Positions 1 to 8,243 of a DNA stretch of 21,652 bases are shown here, piece by piece. Both the position numbers and the translations under genes were made by a program. The notes under the pieces are model-generated. The model made no database searches. It had not been told where the DNA came from and saw only the letters and a program-made list of their open reading frames with translations. Positions within the stretch are counted from its first letter, which is position 1. Each line of letters starts with the position of its first letter. Origin of the DNA: Euprymna scolopes (Eukaryota; Mollusca; Cephalopoda; Sepiida; Sepiolidae); contig CM044505.1 in the NCBI GenBank assembly GCA_024364805.1, positions 38,211,275-38,232,926 of the forward strand, in the 5' to 3' direction.

Positions 1-278
1 AAAAAAAAAAAAAAAAAAAAAAAAACACTTATGAATAAGCTTAAAAGATTTAATTTGTTTGTTCTTATTATTCTTCAAACTGTTATACATAATCATTGCC
101 CATTTCGGGAATTACTTTATTTTATACATAAAAGTGATGAAATATTTTTGGAAGAAATACCTAAAAAAAGAAAAAAAAAAGAGGTGAATGGAATTCCATT
201 TCGTTCTTAAAAACTTTTCGCAAGTTACGCACGCATTAATGTTTTGAACGTGATATTTTCAGGGTCATGAGATCATAA
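1..278. other. AT-rich flank, no gene seen
   Basis: The window opens with a run of 25 A, which could be the tail of an element lying outside it. The rest is AT-rich with a second A-rich tract near 165-182. I see no open frame, RNA gene or element end that I can support. The LINE that follows seems to begin at about 279, where its reading frame first becomes recognisable. Confidence 0.5.
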
Positions 279-1512
279 GTCGTCGTGGTATGGTTAACAA
301 AAGTGTTTGCCACTTACCTAGCTCACACTACGGCATTTATATTTACTCTCTATCGCCCCCCCCCATAACAGCGGAGTTACTATCTTTAAAAGCATATCTG
401 AGAAAATTGACCAAGTTCTAGCAGCATATCCTTCAGCTAACATTCACGTATGTGGAGACTTCAATGTTCACAATGTGGAATGGTTGACCCACTCAAACAA
501 GACCGATGATGAGGGGAGATTCTGTCATGATTTCTCCATTGCTTATGACCTCACTCAGATTGTTCACGAACCCACTCGTGTGCCCGACAATGACGGCCAG
601 TATGCAAGTCTCCTAGACCTTTTTCTCACAACTTGCCCTGAACTATGTTCAGTTTCAGTTCTGTCTCCTCTTGGATCTTCCGACCACTCAGTTTTATCAA
701 TTAAGATAAAAATGAAATGTAATAAGTCCTTAGACGTACCTCTCCATCGTACAGTATATCGATACACTATGGTTGACTGGGATAGTTTCCGTACATTTAT
801 ATCGGATCTTCCTCTGCGTTCCATGTTTAAAAAGGATGTGTCGTCTATAGTATCAGACCTGACAGAATGGTTAATTGTAGGTATAGACAATTTCATACCC
901 TCGAAAAAGTTCCAGCAAAAACCTAACAGCCAGCCATGGTTCTCTCCAGAATGTGCTGCTGCCATTGCGCACAGAAATCACTTTTTCCACTGCTTCCAAC
1001 GTAATAGATGTATGGAAACTAAAGCCGCTTTCAGGACTGCCGGCAACCATTATAAGAAAGTAATAAAGAACGCAAGAGAGTTGTATGCTAAGTCCGTAAA
1101 TTCCAAAGTAGCTGAGCAGCAGCTTGGTTCCCACCAGTTTTGGCAAATTGCAAACAGAATCCTGAACAGAAGCGTGTGCTCCATCCCAACTATCATCAAT
1201 GGACCTGAGTTAATCTCGTCAGCATCAGACAAAGCCAAAGTCTTTGCCAAGAACTTTGCAGCCAATTCTACCCTTTGCGACCAAGGCCGCCAACCCCCAA
1301 TATTTCCTCCTGTATCAGAAAACACGCTATGTTATATACAAATATCTGTATGTGATGTTGCCAAGCTAATCAAAAACCTTGATTCCAGTAAAGCAACTGG
1401 CCCTGACGGTATTCCAATTGTAGTACTCAAAAAACTTCAACCAGAACTAGCACCCATACTTACAAAACTGTTTAAACGTTGTCTTAAGGAGAATTGCTTC
1501 CCATCACCCTGA
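279..1512 (+). pseudogene. LINE ORF2 remnant: endonuclease C-terminus to start of RT
   Basis: The frame ending at 1512 contains the C-terminal half of an APE-type endonuclease. GDFNVHNVEWL (about 454-486) is the catalytic Asp/Asn block, and SDHSVL near 679 holds the final Asp-His pair. A linker with DWDSFRTF and PWFSPECAAA follows, then the first RT block KATGPDGIPIVVLKKL (about 1390-1440). The frame upstream of 360 (TLYRPP-like) is one register off because of a C-run at 355-364. The frame closes at a TGA at 1510-1512, where family members have Trp after CFP.P, so this looks like a TGG to TGA change. The first in-frame initiator-like codon is an internal GTG at 475, which is not a real start. 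Confidence 0.85.
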
Positions 1513-2428
1513 AAAATCTCATCAGTATGCCCTGTATTTAAGAATTCAGGTGATCGCTCATCCCCCTGTCAATACAGCCCAATAAGTCTCCTGTGCGTCA
1601 TGAGTAAGTTACTGGAATCTGTGTTAAATAGAGAAGTAATCAACATCTCAGCAAAAATAACCTTCTTAGTGACACACAATATGGTTTCCGTTCTGCTAGA
1701 TCTACAGCAGATGTGCTTACAGTTATATTTCATAGGATTAGCGAATCTCTCGACAGAGGCAACCTGTCTAGGGCAATTGCTCTTGACATATCAAAGGCCT
1801 TTGATAGGGTATGGCATAAAGGTTTACTTCACAAGATCTCCAGCTATAGCATAGCTGGAAATGTCTTCTCAATTATTAAATCATTTCTCTCTGATAGGTT
1901 CATAAGAGTAGTAGTTGATGGGCAAAAATCAGAAGCTAACAGTATAAATGCTGGAATCCCTCAGGGGTCCATCCTGGGCCCAACTCTTTTCCTGATCTTT
2001 TTAATGCATCTAAAACCAAGCTTCTATCTTTACATCATCAACGTTCTGATCCCCATCTGGCATCAATTAAAATGAATGGCTCTCGTCTTGGGGAGGCCTC
2101 ATGTTTTGATAAGCTTCTGGGCTTGTCCTTTACTCCTGATCTTAAATGGAATACGTACATCAAATCTGTTGCCAAGGTCGCTGGAAAAATGGTCGGATCC
2201 TTCTATTGATCCAGTAGATATCTCACTGCTGATGCTATTCTCTATCTATATAAGAGCCAGATACGTCCAAAGATGGAGTACTGTTGCCACATATGGGCAG
2301 GAGCTGCTAGAAAAGACTTGTCCTGCCTTGATAGAGTTCAAAATAGACTTCGTGGCCTGGTGGGAGATGTCCTTTTCTCTTCGCTGCAACCTCTATCTCA
2401 CAGAAGAGATGTTGCGAGTTCCACTTAA
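1513..2428 (+). pseudogene. LINE ORF2 remnant: reverse transcriptase lacking YADD
   Basis: Continuation of the LINE polymerase. KISSVCPVFKNSGD follows the stop at 1512 in the same frame. The next block, with QYGFRSARSTAD (about 1675-1712) and the motif A segment ALDISKAFDRVWH (about 1770-1808), is in a different register. AGIPQGSILGPTLFLIF (about 1950-2000) is the next motif. At about 2000-2005 the sequence jumps straight to FNASKTKLLSLHH, so the stretch that should carry the catalytic YADD motif is gone. The thumb region follows (LLGLSFTPDLKWN, ILYLYKSQIRPKMEYCCHIW) with a TGA inside it, and a LSHRRDVAS block ends near 2428. Past that only a 3' remnant remains before the poly(A). Confidence 0.85.
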
Positions 2429-2561
2429 GTTAACAAATTTACCGAACTTCCATTACTATCGATTATTATATTGTCCTTTTGACTACTCTACACTCTTTAA
2501 CCCTTATCCTTGAGTGGCCTATCGACCTTGATAAGTGGTGCCGCTATGTAAAAAAAAAAAA

Positions 2562-2860
2562 GCAAACCTTTTCACTTTTTCGCATTTCAGATTTGAGCCT
2601 GCCTATGCAGCTAATTTTCTGTTTTTTTTTTTGGCAGTCACACTTGCTGCTATTTTTATTGAAATAAAAGTTGTTTTGATGCATTTGTTTTTTATTTTAT
2701 TTTCTTTTTGTTCATGCATACGGGCAAAAAAAAAGTGCTCATTATACGGAGAATAGCTTCTTTTTATATGCCCCCTGCCGAAATATCTGGTGAAAGGGGT
2801 ATCACACTCTTCTTTTCTTTTCTTTAATGAGGGGTTTGAGCATTGTGTGCAACAGGCAGG
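2562..2860. other. AT-rich spacer with homopolymer runs
   Basis: T and A runs are scattered here (near 2621-2632, 2690-2710 and 2726-2734). There is no recognisable gene or element end. Short open frames here are low-complexity. Confidence 0.5.
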
Positions 2861-2879
2861 TGTGGATTTAATACATAGT

Positions 2880-3039
2880 CGAGGAGAAATATTTACAGCA
2901 CTGATTTGTGGTCCGATGGCTGGAGCTGTCGACTGTCAACGCGACAGTTGTATGTTCGATCCATGGCTGGGGAAAGCTGTATGTCTAGTCACACTGATGA
3001 GCTGTGATACAACAAAACAGTACTGTATGTGGATGACAA

Positions 3040-3040
<1 letters not shown>
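2880..3040 (+). mobile_element. tRNA-derived SINE, copy 1, with hammerhead-like tail
   Basis: The head looks tRNA-derived. A diverged A-box-like stretch lies near 2912-2930, and a B-box-like TGTTCGATCC near 2952-2961 would serve RNA polymerase III. The body from about 2981 to 3037 is nearly identical to 10211-10266, which shows that both are copies of one family. A (TA)n tract follows directly, as in copy 2. The 5' edge is uncertain. The tail folds as a hammerhead-like RNA (separate entry). Confidence 0.7.
2989..3032 (+). ncRNA. type I hammerhead-like fold in SINE copy 1
   Basis: Folded by hand. Stem I pairs 2989-2993 (TCACA) with 3028-3032 (TGTGG), 4 Watson-Crick pairs plus one wobble. The core CTGATGA lies at 2994-3000. 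Stem II is 3001-3004 with 3010-3013, with one mismatch. AAAAC at 3014-3018 stands where GAAAC is required. Stem III is a short ACA/TGT helix with a 4-nt GTAC loop, and the predicted cleavage follows the GTA at 3025-3027. This short stem III is typical of animal retroelement hammerheads. The changed G12 position and the stem II mismatch predict weak or no activity. Confidence 0.5.
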
Positions 3041-3071
<31 letters not shown>

Positions 3072-3080
3072 CAGAATAAT

Positions 3081-3162
<82 letters not shown>
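3041..3162. repeat. (TA)n microsatellite, two tracts
   Basis: TA tracts at about 3041-3062 and 3083-3162 are split by an island containing TCAGAATAATG. The same 11 nt recur just after the second tract (about 3167-3177), so the island and the flank are probably slippage or duplication products. The first tract is the tail of the adjoining SINE. Confidence 0.9.
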
Positions 3163-3164
<2 letters not shown>

Positions 3165-3244
3165 CTCAGAATAATGAGATGAATAAGATCACCGATTAAT
3201 GAATTTTGTGATTTCAAGTCTTACAATATACACTTGGGAGGTAG

Positions 3245-3742
3245 TCTATATATATAAAAGCGATAATGTGTGTATGTATGTTCGCTTTTTGTGTATGTCT
3301 GCAAAAGGCTTTTTTTGTTCGCCTTCTCAGTTGGCTTGCTCCTTCTTAAAACTTTTTATATCATGTCTAAATCGTAATATATACGACTTAAGAACGGGGG
3401 TCGTGTGTGTATTTAATTTGCCCAACTTTTACCAGCTCGCCGCGTCTTCGAAAAGCGAATTATGGGGCAGGGGAAACAGTAACTGGCTTGGGCTTGCAGC
3501 GCAAAACTAGGTCAAACATCACACAACTTCCTTGCACCTGTATATTTCACTTTATAAACCTTAACTTAACGCGCTTATCAATTCTTCTTCCCTCGTGGCC
3601 GAGATGGTTAGGTGCCTGGCTTTTTTTCCTTTCGTTTCCACCTTCGCGTCAATGCTTCAGGGTTCAATCCTACCTTCCTACTAAAACTTTTTTTTCTTTT
3701 ACACCTCCAAACACCCAGGCAACGCCGGGTACCACCCGCTAG
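3245..3742 (+). mobile_element. non-autonomous Helitron copy H1
   Basis: The 5' end TCTATATATATAAAAG at 3245 is followed by GTATG-rich sequence and TATGTCTGC, shared with copies H2 and H3. The 3' end is CTAG at 3739-3742 followed by T. A GC hairpin at 3713-3730 (ACCC.GGC-AAC-GCC.GGGT) lies 8 nt upstream of it. Helitrons typically have 5' TC, a 3' hairpin and CTRR, insert between A and T, and make no target duplication. Here the base before TC is G, so the 5' side is not perfect. No Rep/helicase coding sequence is present. A tRNA-like module lies near the 3' end. Confidence 0.75.
3592..3675 (+). other. tRNA-like module inside Helitron H1
   Basis: GTGGCCGAGATGGTTAGGTG at 3595-3614 closely resembles the D-arm/A-box of class II tRNAs (Ser or Leu type). 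GGGTTCAATCC at 3660-3670 is a near-consensus B box. The region between is pyrimidine-rich and will not fold as an anticodon arm, so this is a tRNA-derived relic, not a tRNA gene. It may supply an internal polymerase III promoter. Confidence 0.6.
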
Positions 3743-3795
3743 TATATTTATATAAGTCAATCCCAGCCAAATAAAATTGCTCAATATACTAGACA

Positions 3796-4242
3796 AAACA
3801 AATTAAAATTTACAGTTTTTATATTTAAATTTCATTCAGAAAAAAATATAATTTTTAAAATAAAAATTTATTGTTTGGACTGCAATAATGCAATATTCAA
3901 AGTAGTTTTCTGAATCCATGAATTTTTGATGTAGGCTCATCTCCACAGAGGAAAAATCATTAGCAAAATATTAATTCTGATCCGATATAATTTTGCTATT
4001 TATCACATACATAGAAAATATATTTTAAAGATTAAATCTATTTAAGGGACATAGAGAAAGAAAATAAGGTTTGACACACACACAAAAAAAAACATATGGG
4101 ATTTTGTTATCCGAATGGAATATTTATTCTTAAATAGAATAGGATGGTGTAATTAGGTTTCAGATTGGTTGATTTGTCCAAACATAAATATTTATCTTGA
4201 AAATTATATATTTTCTGAATGAAATTTAAATATAAGAACGGT

Positions 4243-4252
<10 letters not shown>
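3796..4252. repeat. interrupted inverted repeat, AT-rich
   Basis: 3796-3877 and 4178-4252 are inverted copies. For example, TTTAAATTTCATTCAG at about 3824-3839 is repeated as CTGAATGAAATTTAAA near 4215-4230, and TTGTTTGGA pairs with TCCAAAC. The arms carry small indels. The middle 300 nt are AT-rich with no gene. It could be the foldback ends of a degenerate miniature DNA transposon. No terminal motif or target duplication is clear. Confidence 0.6.

Positions 4253-4279
<27 letters not shown>
4247..4279. repeat. (TA)n microsatellite
   Basis: An uninterrupted run of TA dinucleotides between the inverted repeat arm and the first direct repeat. Confidence 0.9.
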
Positions 4280-4280
<1 letters not shown>

Positions 4281-4281
<1 letters not shown>

Positions 4282-4680
4282 AGCATCAAGTGTGCTTGGA
4301 AGCCAAATCACAACACAATATTAGGAAAGTAAACAAATATTTTACTTGCTTGAAATTTATAATTTAAGTGTATTTCGGAGTGAAAGTCCATCCTCAGTAT
4401 GTTGTTTTCTTTCCTTTTTTCTTCTTCTTTCTTGCCATGTTGTAAAGTTGAAGAAAAAATCTGTTTGTAAAGATCTGCGTGTTGTCTCTCAGCAGTTGTA
4501 TTTTAAAAATGTTAGAATGTGGCGTTGGCTACACAAGATTAACGTCAAGGGTATAAGTTCCATTATAGAGGCGTTGATTTAATTTGAATAAATAAAATAT
4601 GCATCATGTCCGCTTGAAAGCCAAATCACAACACACTATTAGGAAACTAAAATGTTTTACTTGCTTGAAATTTATATATA
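4281..4680. repeat. direct repeat pair about 320 bp apart
   Basis: 4281-4363 and 4601-4675 are diverged direct copies. Both contain AGCCAAATCACAACACA, then a TATTAGGAAA block and TTTTACTTGCTTGAAATTTATA. The 240 nt between hold a pyrimidine-rich tract (4405-4435) and no gene. The pair could be the long terminal segments of a small element or an old tandem duplication. Confidence 0.7.
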
Positions 4681-4690
4681 TTATATTGTT

Positions 4691-4708
4691 ATCACGAGCA
4701 TCCCCTCA

Positions 4709-4754
<46 letters not shown>

Positions 4755-4772
4755 TGAGGGGATGCTCGTGAT
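4691..4772. repeat. 82-bp perfect palindrome with (AT)16 centre
   Basis: A 25-nt arm at 4691-4715 (starts ATCACGAGCATCCCC) is followed by 16 AT dinucleotides at 4716-4747 and the exact reverse complement of the arm at 4748-4772. There is no mismatch and no spacer. It can extrude as a cruciform or hairpin. Confidence 0.95.
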
Positions 4773-5561
4773 TTAAATCCTGAAATTCCCACTGATAGAC
4801 TGAGTAGGTAATATCAATAGGTCAGATTAGATACACAAAATCGTTTGTTTGTTTGGTTGAACATAGCACGATTAACAAAACAAATATTTGACATTCTCAA
4901 CTAGAGCAGAAAATAATGTCCAACTTTGCCTTTTGGGAAAAAGCACCTGTATGCATTTTTATTTGCCAACTGGTGCTATCTCTTTGAACCTCGCCATCAG
5001 TGTGACGGTGGAAAGGGACGATTTTAGCAACACTTTAAAGACATTTTTTTAGTTTTAGTTTTAGTCCCCTTACTTAAAATATTGCAGATTTTTTTTTGTA
5101 GAGTTGCTTTTAACAGAAACATCATATTCTTTATAAAAGACAAAAAAAAAAAAAACATTACTGCACATGTGTATTAATCTAGCTTAAATTTACATTCCAT
5201 CAAACTGACACCCTTTTGTTTGAAAATCGTTACCATGGTAAATTTAAAAACTTATTTCTTCATACAGAGTCATTCCTCTGTCAACCCCTATCACCCACGA
5301 AATCATTAATAAAATCCATAATCCTTTTTTGCATTTCAAATAATAAATAGCCATTCTATACTTGATTTGTCTAGCAAGATTCATGAATGTCCAATTAATC
5401 TTTAATTGCCATACAATGATATACGGGGGTGGAGCACTTTGGTGTTTGTCTCATGAATAGGAAATTTGATCAGGAATGGGTTTCACATTTGATGAACCTT
5501 AATCTTTCCCCACCTCAATTTTTTTATTTTATCTCAAAGATAATCAAAACAATCTCTAAAT
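4773..5561. other. no gene or element recognised
   Basis: AT-rich sequence with short T and A runs. I found no RNA gene, no recognisable element end and no protein-like frame. A short methionine frame around 5429-5611 shows no family resemblance. Confidence 0.5.
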
Positions 5562-5863
5562 CAGAGATATTCAAAGTTTTTGAACGGGGGAGGGGAGAGT
5601 CATATTGCTGACTTTTAAAAGTTATGGTGGCCAAAATAAAAATGAAAATGCCCTGGGCATGTTTTATGCTGTTTTGGTTTTTAGTGAAACTGGTTCTCCA
5701 AAACCTCATTCTTTTAATCATTTTCTGAACAAAAAGAAAACCACCATGCTATTTTCAGATATTTCCATCTTTTAAAAAAATTTCATGAATATTTTAACGT
5801 TTTCCATGAGGACTTTGGTGGCAGGATCTTGCCTGCAGGCTGTAGTTTGGAGACTCCTACCCT
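5562..5863. mobile_element. possible hAT-like miniature element
   Basis: The left edge CAGAGATATTCAAAGTTTTT at 5562-5581 and the reverse complement of the right edge (CAGGGTAGGAGTCTCCAAAC type, ending near 5863) both resemble the CAGNGGT..CAAAGT-like ends of hAT transposons. The 300-bp size suits a non-coding miniature copy. No matching 8-bp target duplication is visible, so the call is weak. Confidence 0.3.
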
Positions 5864-6220
5864 ACATTATTCTTGAACTGAAGAGAAATTACAGCAAAAA
5901 GCAGGGGAGTAATTTGTCAAAATTATTGTACAGCAACAAACAAAGGCTGTTCAACATACATTTGTGTCAAGCATACAGTGAAGTATATAGGTGGACTTCA
6001 ACAAAGGTTGTGAAGTTTATTAATAATTCCATGAAAGGCATTTCTTGGGGGAGGGGGAGGCACCCTATAAAATATATAATTTATTGAATAAATGCTGAAA
6101 GTTCAAGTAATATTGAATAATTTTTCAATTCATTAATGACTAGCGGGGGGTACCTGGCGTTGCCCGGGTGTTTGTAGGTGTGTGTGGTATTAAATAAAAA
6201 AGAACCCGGAAGGGGGGGTT

Positions 6221-6275
6221 AGGATCGAACCGGAAGCCCTGAGGCGAAGTTTGAAAATAAAATCGGCCAGCCAGA
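6221..6275 (-). other. tRNA-like B-box module in Helitron H2, first
   Basis: On the minus strand GGTTCGATCCT (about 6231-6221) is a consensus-like B box preceded by a CGCCTCAGGG stretch. The sequence around 6255-6275 (GGCTGGCCGAT) is only weakly A-box-like. It occupies the same place relative to the 3' hairpin as the module in H1. It is not a functional tRNA. Confidence 0.5.
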
Positions 6276-6678
6276 ATGAGTTAGTGAAAGATGTTTGAAT
6301 TTATTAAAGAACCAAATTGACAGGTGCGCGGCCGGAAGTCGTCGAGCGTTACGACGACGACGTAGGTTTCTTTGTTATAAGCAAAGTAAAAAAAGAAAAC
6401 AACGTTAACACTTAAGTGGAGGAAAAGAAACCATAAAAAAACTAACGTAAGGCAAACGAACAATGAAAACAGAAAAACAAACACGTGAAAAATGGCTTAA
6501 AAAAGCCTGTTTCCAGATCAAAATTTAAAAAATTGTTGGGTACCCGGATGTTTTTGGGTGTCGCTAAGAATAAACGAAGTAAAAAAAAAAAAAAAGAAAA
6601 ACGAACGTTACTTGAAAAATGGCTTAAATAACACTGGTTCAATATTTAAATTTAAAAAATCGAAAAAAGAAAAAATCT

Positions 6679-6735
6679 CACACCACAATTCGAACCCAAA
6701 ACATTTAGATAATGAACCAACTGAGCTAACGCGAC
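6679..6735 (-). other. tRNA-like module in Helitron H2, second
   Basis: On the minus strand, TTAGCTCAGTTGG at about 6729-6717 fits the tRNA A box, and GGGTTCGAATT near 6698-6688 fits the B box. The two are at tRNA-like spacing. The acceptor and anticodon stems do not close convincingly, so I call it a tRNA-derived polymerase III promoter-like relic. Of the modules in this window it is the closest to a real tRNA. Confidence 0.6.
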
Positions 6736-7216
6736 ATACATTAAATATTTTCGGTTTTTCAACTATTTAAAGTAAATCAGGTCATGACGTCATGCGTAGA
6801 ATTGGTCATTGTCACGAGAGGACCGTTTTTTTTACTCCCCCCCTCCTGTCGAAAATTGTCGATTTCGGGGTGAAAAAGTTAACGTTTTTGGCCAATTTTT
6901 CGATATTTTTCGAGCAAAGGATGCAGCTTCGATGTGATACCGAGTTTGTGAATTTTCTTCGCGTTTGTCGAAAGTTTTTAGCAGACATCCAAACATACAC
7001 ACATACATACATACATTTTCACTTTTATATATATATAGATTAAAACGATTGATACAAAAAAGTAACAGCAAGAGTAACAGCTTTATCAGCTATTTTTCAA
7101 GGCTAAAAACAAAATTGAATTGTTTCACAGATCCAAGTCTCCTATATATCAAATTTCAAGTTCCAAAAATTCAGAGAGGATTTTGGTATAGACTTTCTGC
7201 ACAGACATGGTCACTT

Positions 7217-7243
7217 TTATATATATATATATATGTATATATA
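7217..7243. repeat. TA-rich microsatellite
   Basis: An imperfect TA/TG run between Helitron copies H2 and H4. The preceding TCACTTTTATATATATAT copies the terminal segment of H2 at 7019-7036. Confidence 0.7.
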
Positions 7244-7250
7244 TCGCTCC

Positions 7251-7839
7251 TCTACTATTATATAAAAGTCACTTTGTGTATGTGAGTTCCTTCCACATAG
7301 GTTCCGAAACGGCTGAGCCTATCCTTTGCAAATTTCACATAAAAGTCATTTATATGTTTGGCAGTGTTCTTATATATGTTTTATACAGAAATCCATCCAA
7401 AAAGTATCGAAAATAGAAAAAATCCGATCGTAAAAATAGTCTTTCTTGTCTTATAGATAAAAAGGAATTTTTACAGGGGAATGTTTTACATTACACCAGC
7501 CAAGGGAAATAATGTTGGCCAGTGTAACGTAAAATATTCCCCCTGTAAACATTCTTCTTTTTTATTTATAACAAAAGAAACACTATTTTTAAGATTGTCA
7601 AGCCAAATACCAGCTGATGTGATATTGTAAACAAATGCAGACGGAAATTGATGAACAACGATATCATCATTATTATTTAAAAAAATTTTTGCAAATTTGT
7701 CCACCAGGCAAATTATTCCTTGTAATATATAATATTCAATAGAGAATTGATTCTATAATAATACATACATAATCTGCATAAATTAAAATATCATGTTTAA
7801 GCGTATTGTATGACTAAGCAACACTGGCAGGGCAGCTAG
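7251..7839 (+). mobile_element. non-autonomous Helitron copy H4
   Basis: The 5' end TCTACTATTATATAAAAGTC lies at about 7251 (an upstream TC at 7244 is an alternative start). Next come GTGTATGTGAGTTCC and a TCCGAAACGGCTGAGCC stretch like those found behind Helitron 5' ends in many invertebrates. The 3' end is CTAG at 7836-7839 followed by T, with a degraded hairpin before it. The last 150 bp match the reverse complement of H5 (21369 onward), including CAATAGAGAATTG. There is no Rep/helicase frame. It belongs to a different subfamily from H1-H3. Confidence 0.7.
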
Positions 7840-8243
7840 TATATATATACATTTGTATGTGCTAAAACTTTTTCATACTAAATGCTATGCAATTATTCAC
7901 ATGCTATGCAGTTATTCACAATGTAGAAAATATGCATAAATAGAACTGAGCATAATAATTAAATGAAACGAATCATCTCATAAGCAACCATAAAAAAAAT
8001 TAAATAATGAATATTCGTTTTTCAAAAGAGAATGCAAACTAGTTAACTTTCATGAAATCGCTCACATATCCATGACTGAGTATGTCAAGAAGTCTGTTTT
8101 GATAATTTTCAAATAGAAAATTTTAAATTGTAAGTGTGACAAAAAACTTAACTTATATTTACTAACATCACCACTTATCAAGGCTAAAAACTATATGAGG
8201 ATAAGAATTTATGAGATGAACAGATCATCTGTTAAATAATGAT
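7840..8243. other. AT-rich spacer with a 19-bp tandem duplication
   Basis: 7882-7900 and 7901-7919 are adjacent 19-bp copies (ATGCTATGCAATTATTCAC and one variant). No gene or element end is recognised in the rest. Confidence 0.7.

Larger units (their letters stand above)
279..2561 (+). mobile_element. 5'-truncated, decayed LINE of the Jockey/CR1 group
   Basis: A non-LTR retrotransposon copy in plus orientation. Endonuclease sequence is recognisable from about 279 and reverse transcriptase from about 1350. It ends in an 11-nt poly(A) at 2551-2561, as expected for target-primed insertion. The N-terminal half of the endonuclease and any ORF1 are missing, which is ordinary 5' truncation. Several frameshifts, stops and internal deletions show that it is dead. 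The protein resembles those usually annotated 'RNA-directed DNA polymerase from mobile element jockey' in marine invertebrates. The exact clade (Jockey, CR1 or a relative) cannot be fixed by eye. I found no convincing target-site duplication. Confidence 0.88.
6140..7039 (-). mobile_element. non-autonomous Helitron copy H2
   Basis: Read on the minus strand. The 5' end is TC at 7039-7038 (TCTATATATATATAAAAGTG), preceded by A. The 3' end is CTAG at 6143-6140, followed by T, so the A|TC..CTAG|T insertion rule holds exactly. A GC hairpin at 6152-6169 lies 8 nt from CTAG. The 5' third (about 6830-7039) matches H3, including GCCAATTTTTC and the GTATG-rich end. There is no Rep/helicase frame. It holds two tRNA-like modules and what looks like a second, degenerate hairpin-bearing 3' end near 6536-6560. 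Confidence 0.8.

Noticed and set aside
564-1325. Minus-strand open frames of 91-133 codons over the LINE
   Set aside because: They are shadows of the plus-strand endonuclease and RT coding sequence.
2790-3182. Plus-strand 130-codon frame
   Set aside because: It is SINE sequence running into a (TA)n tract that translates to Tyr-Ile repeats.
6679-6735. tRNA gene on the minus strand
   Set aside because: The A and B boxes are good, but acceptor and anticodon stems do not close and it lies inside a Helitron.
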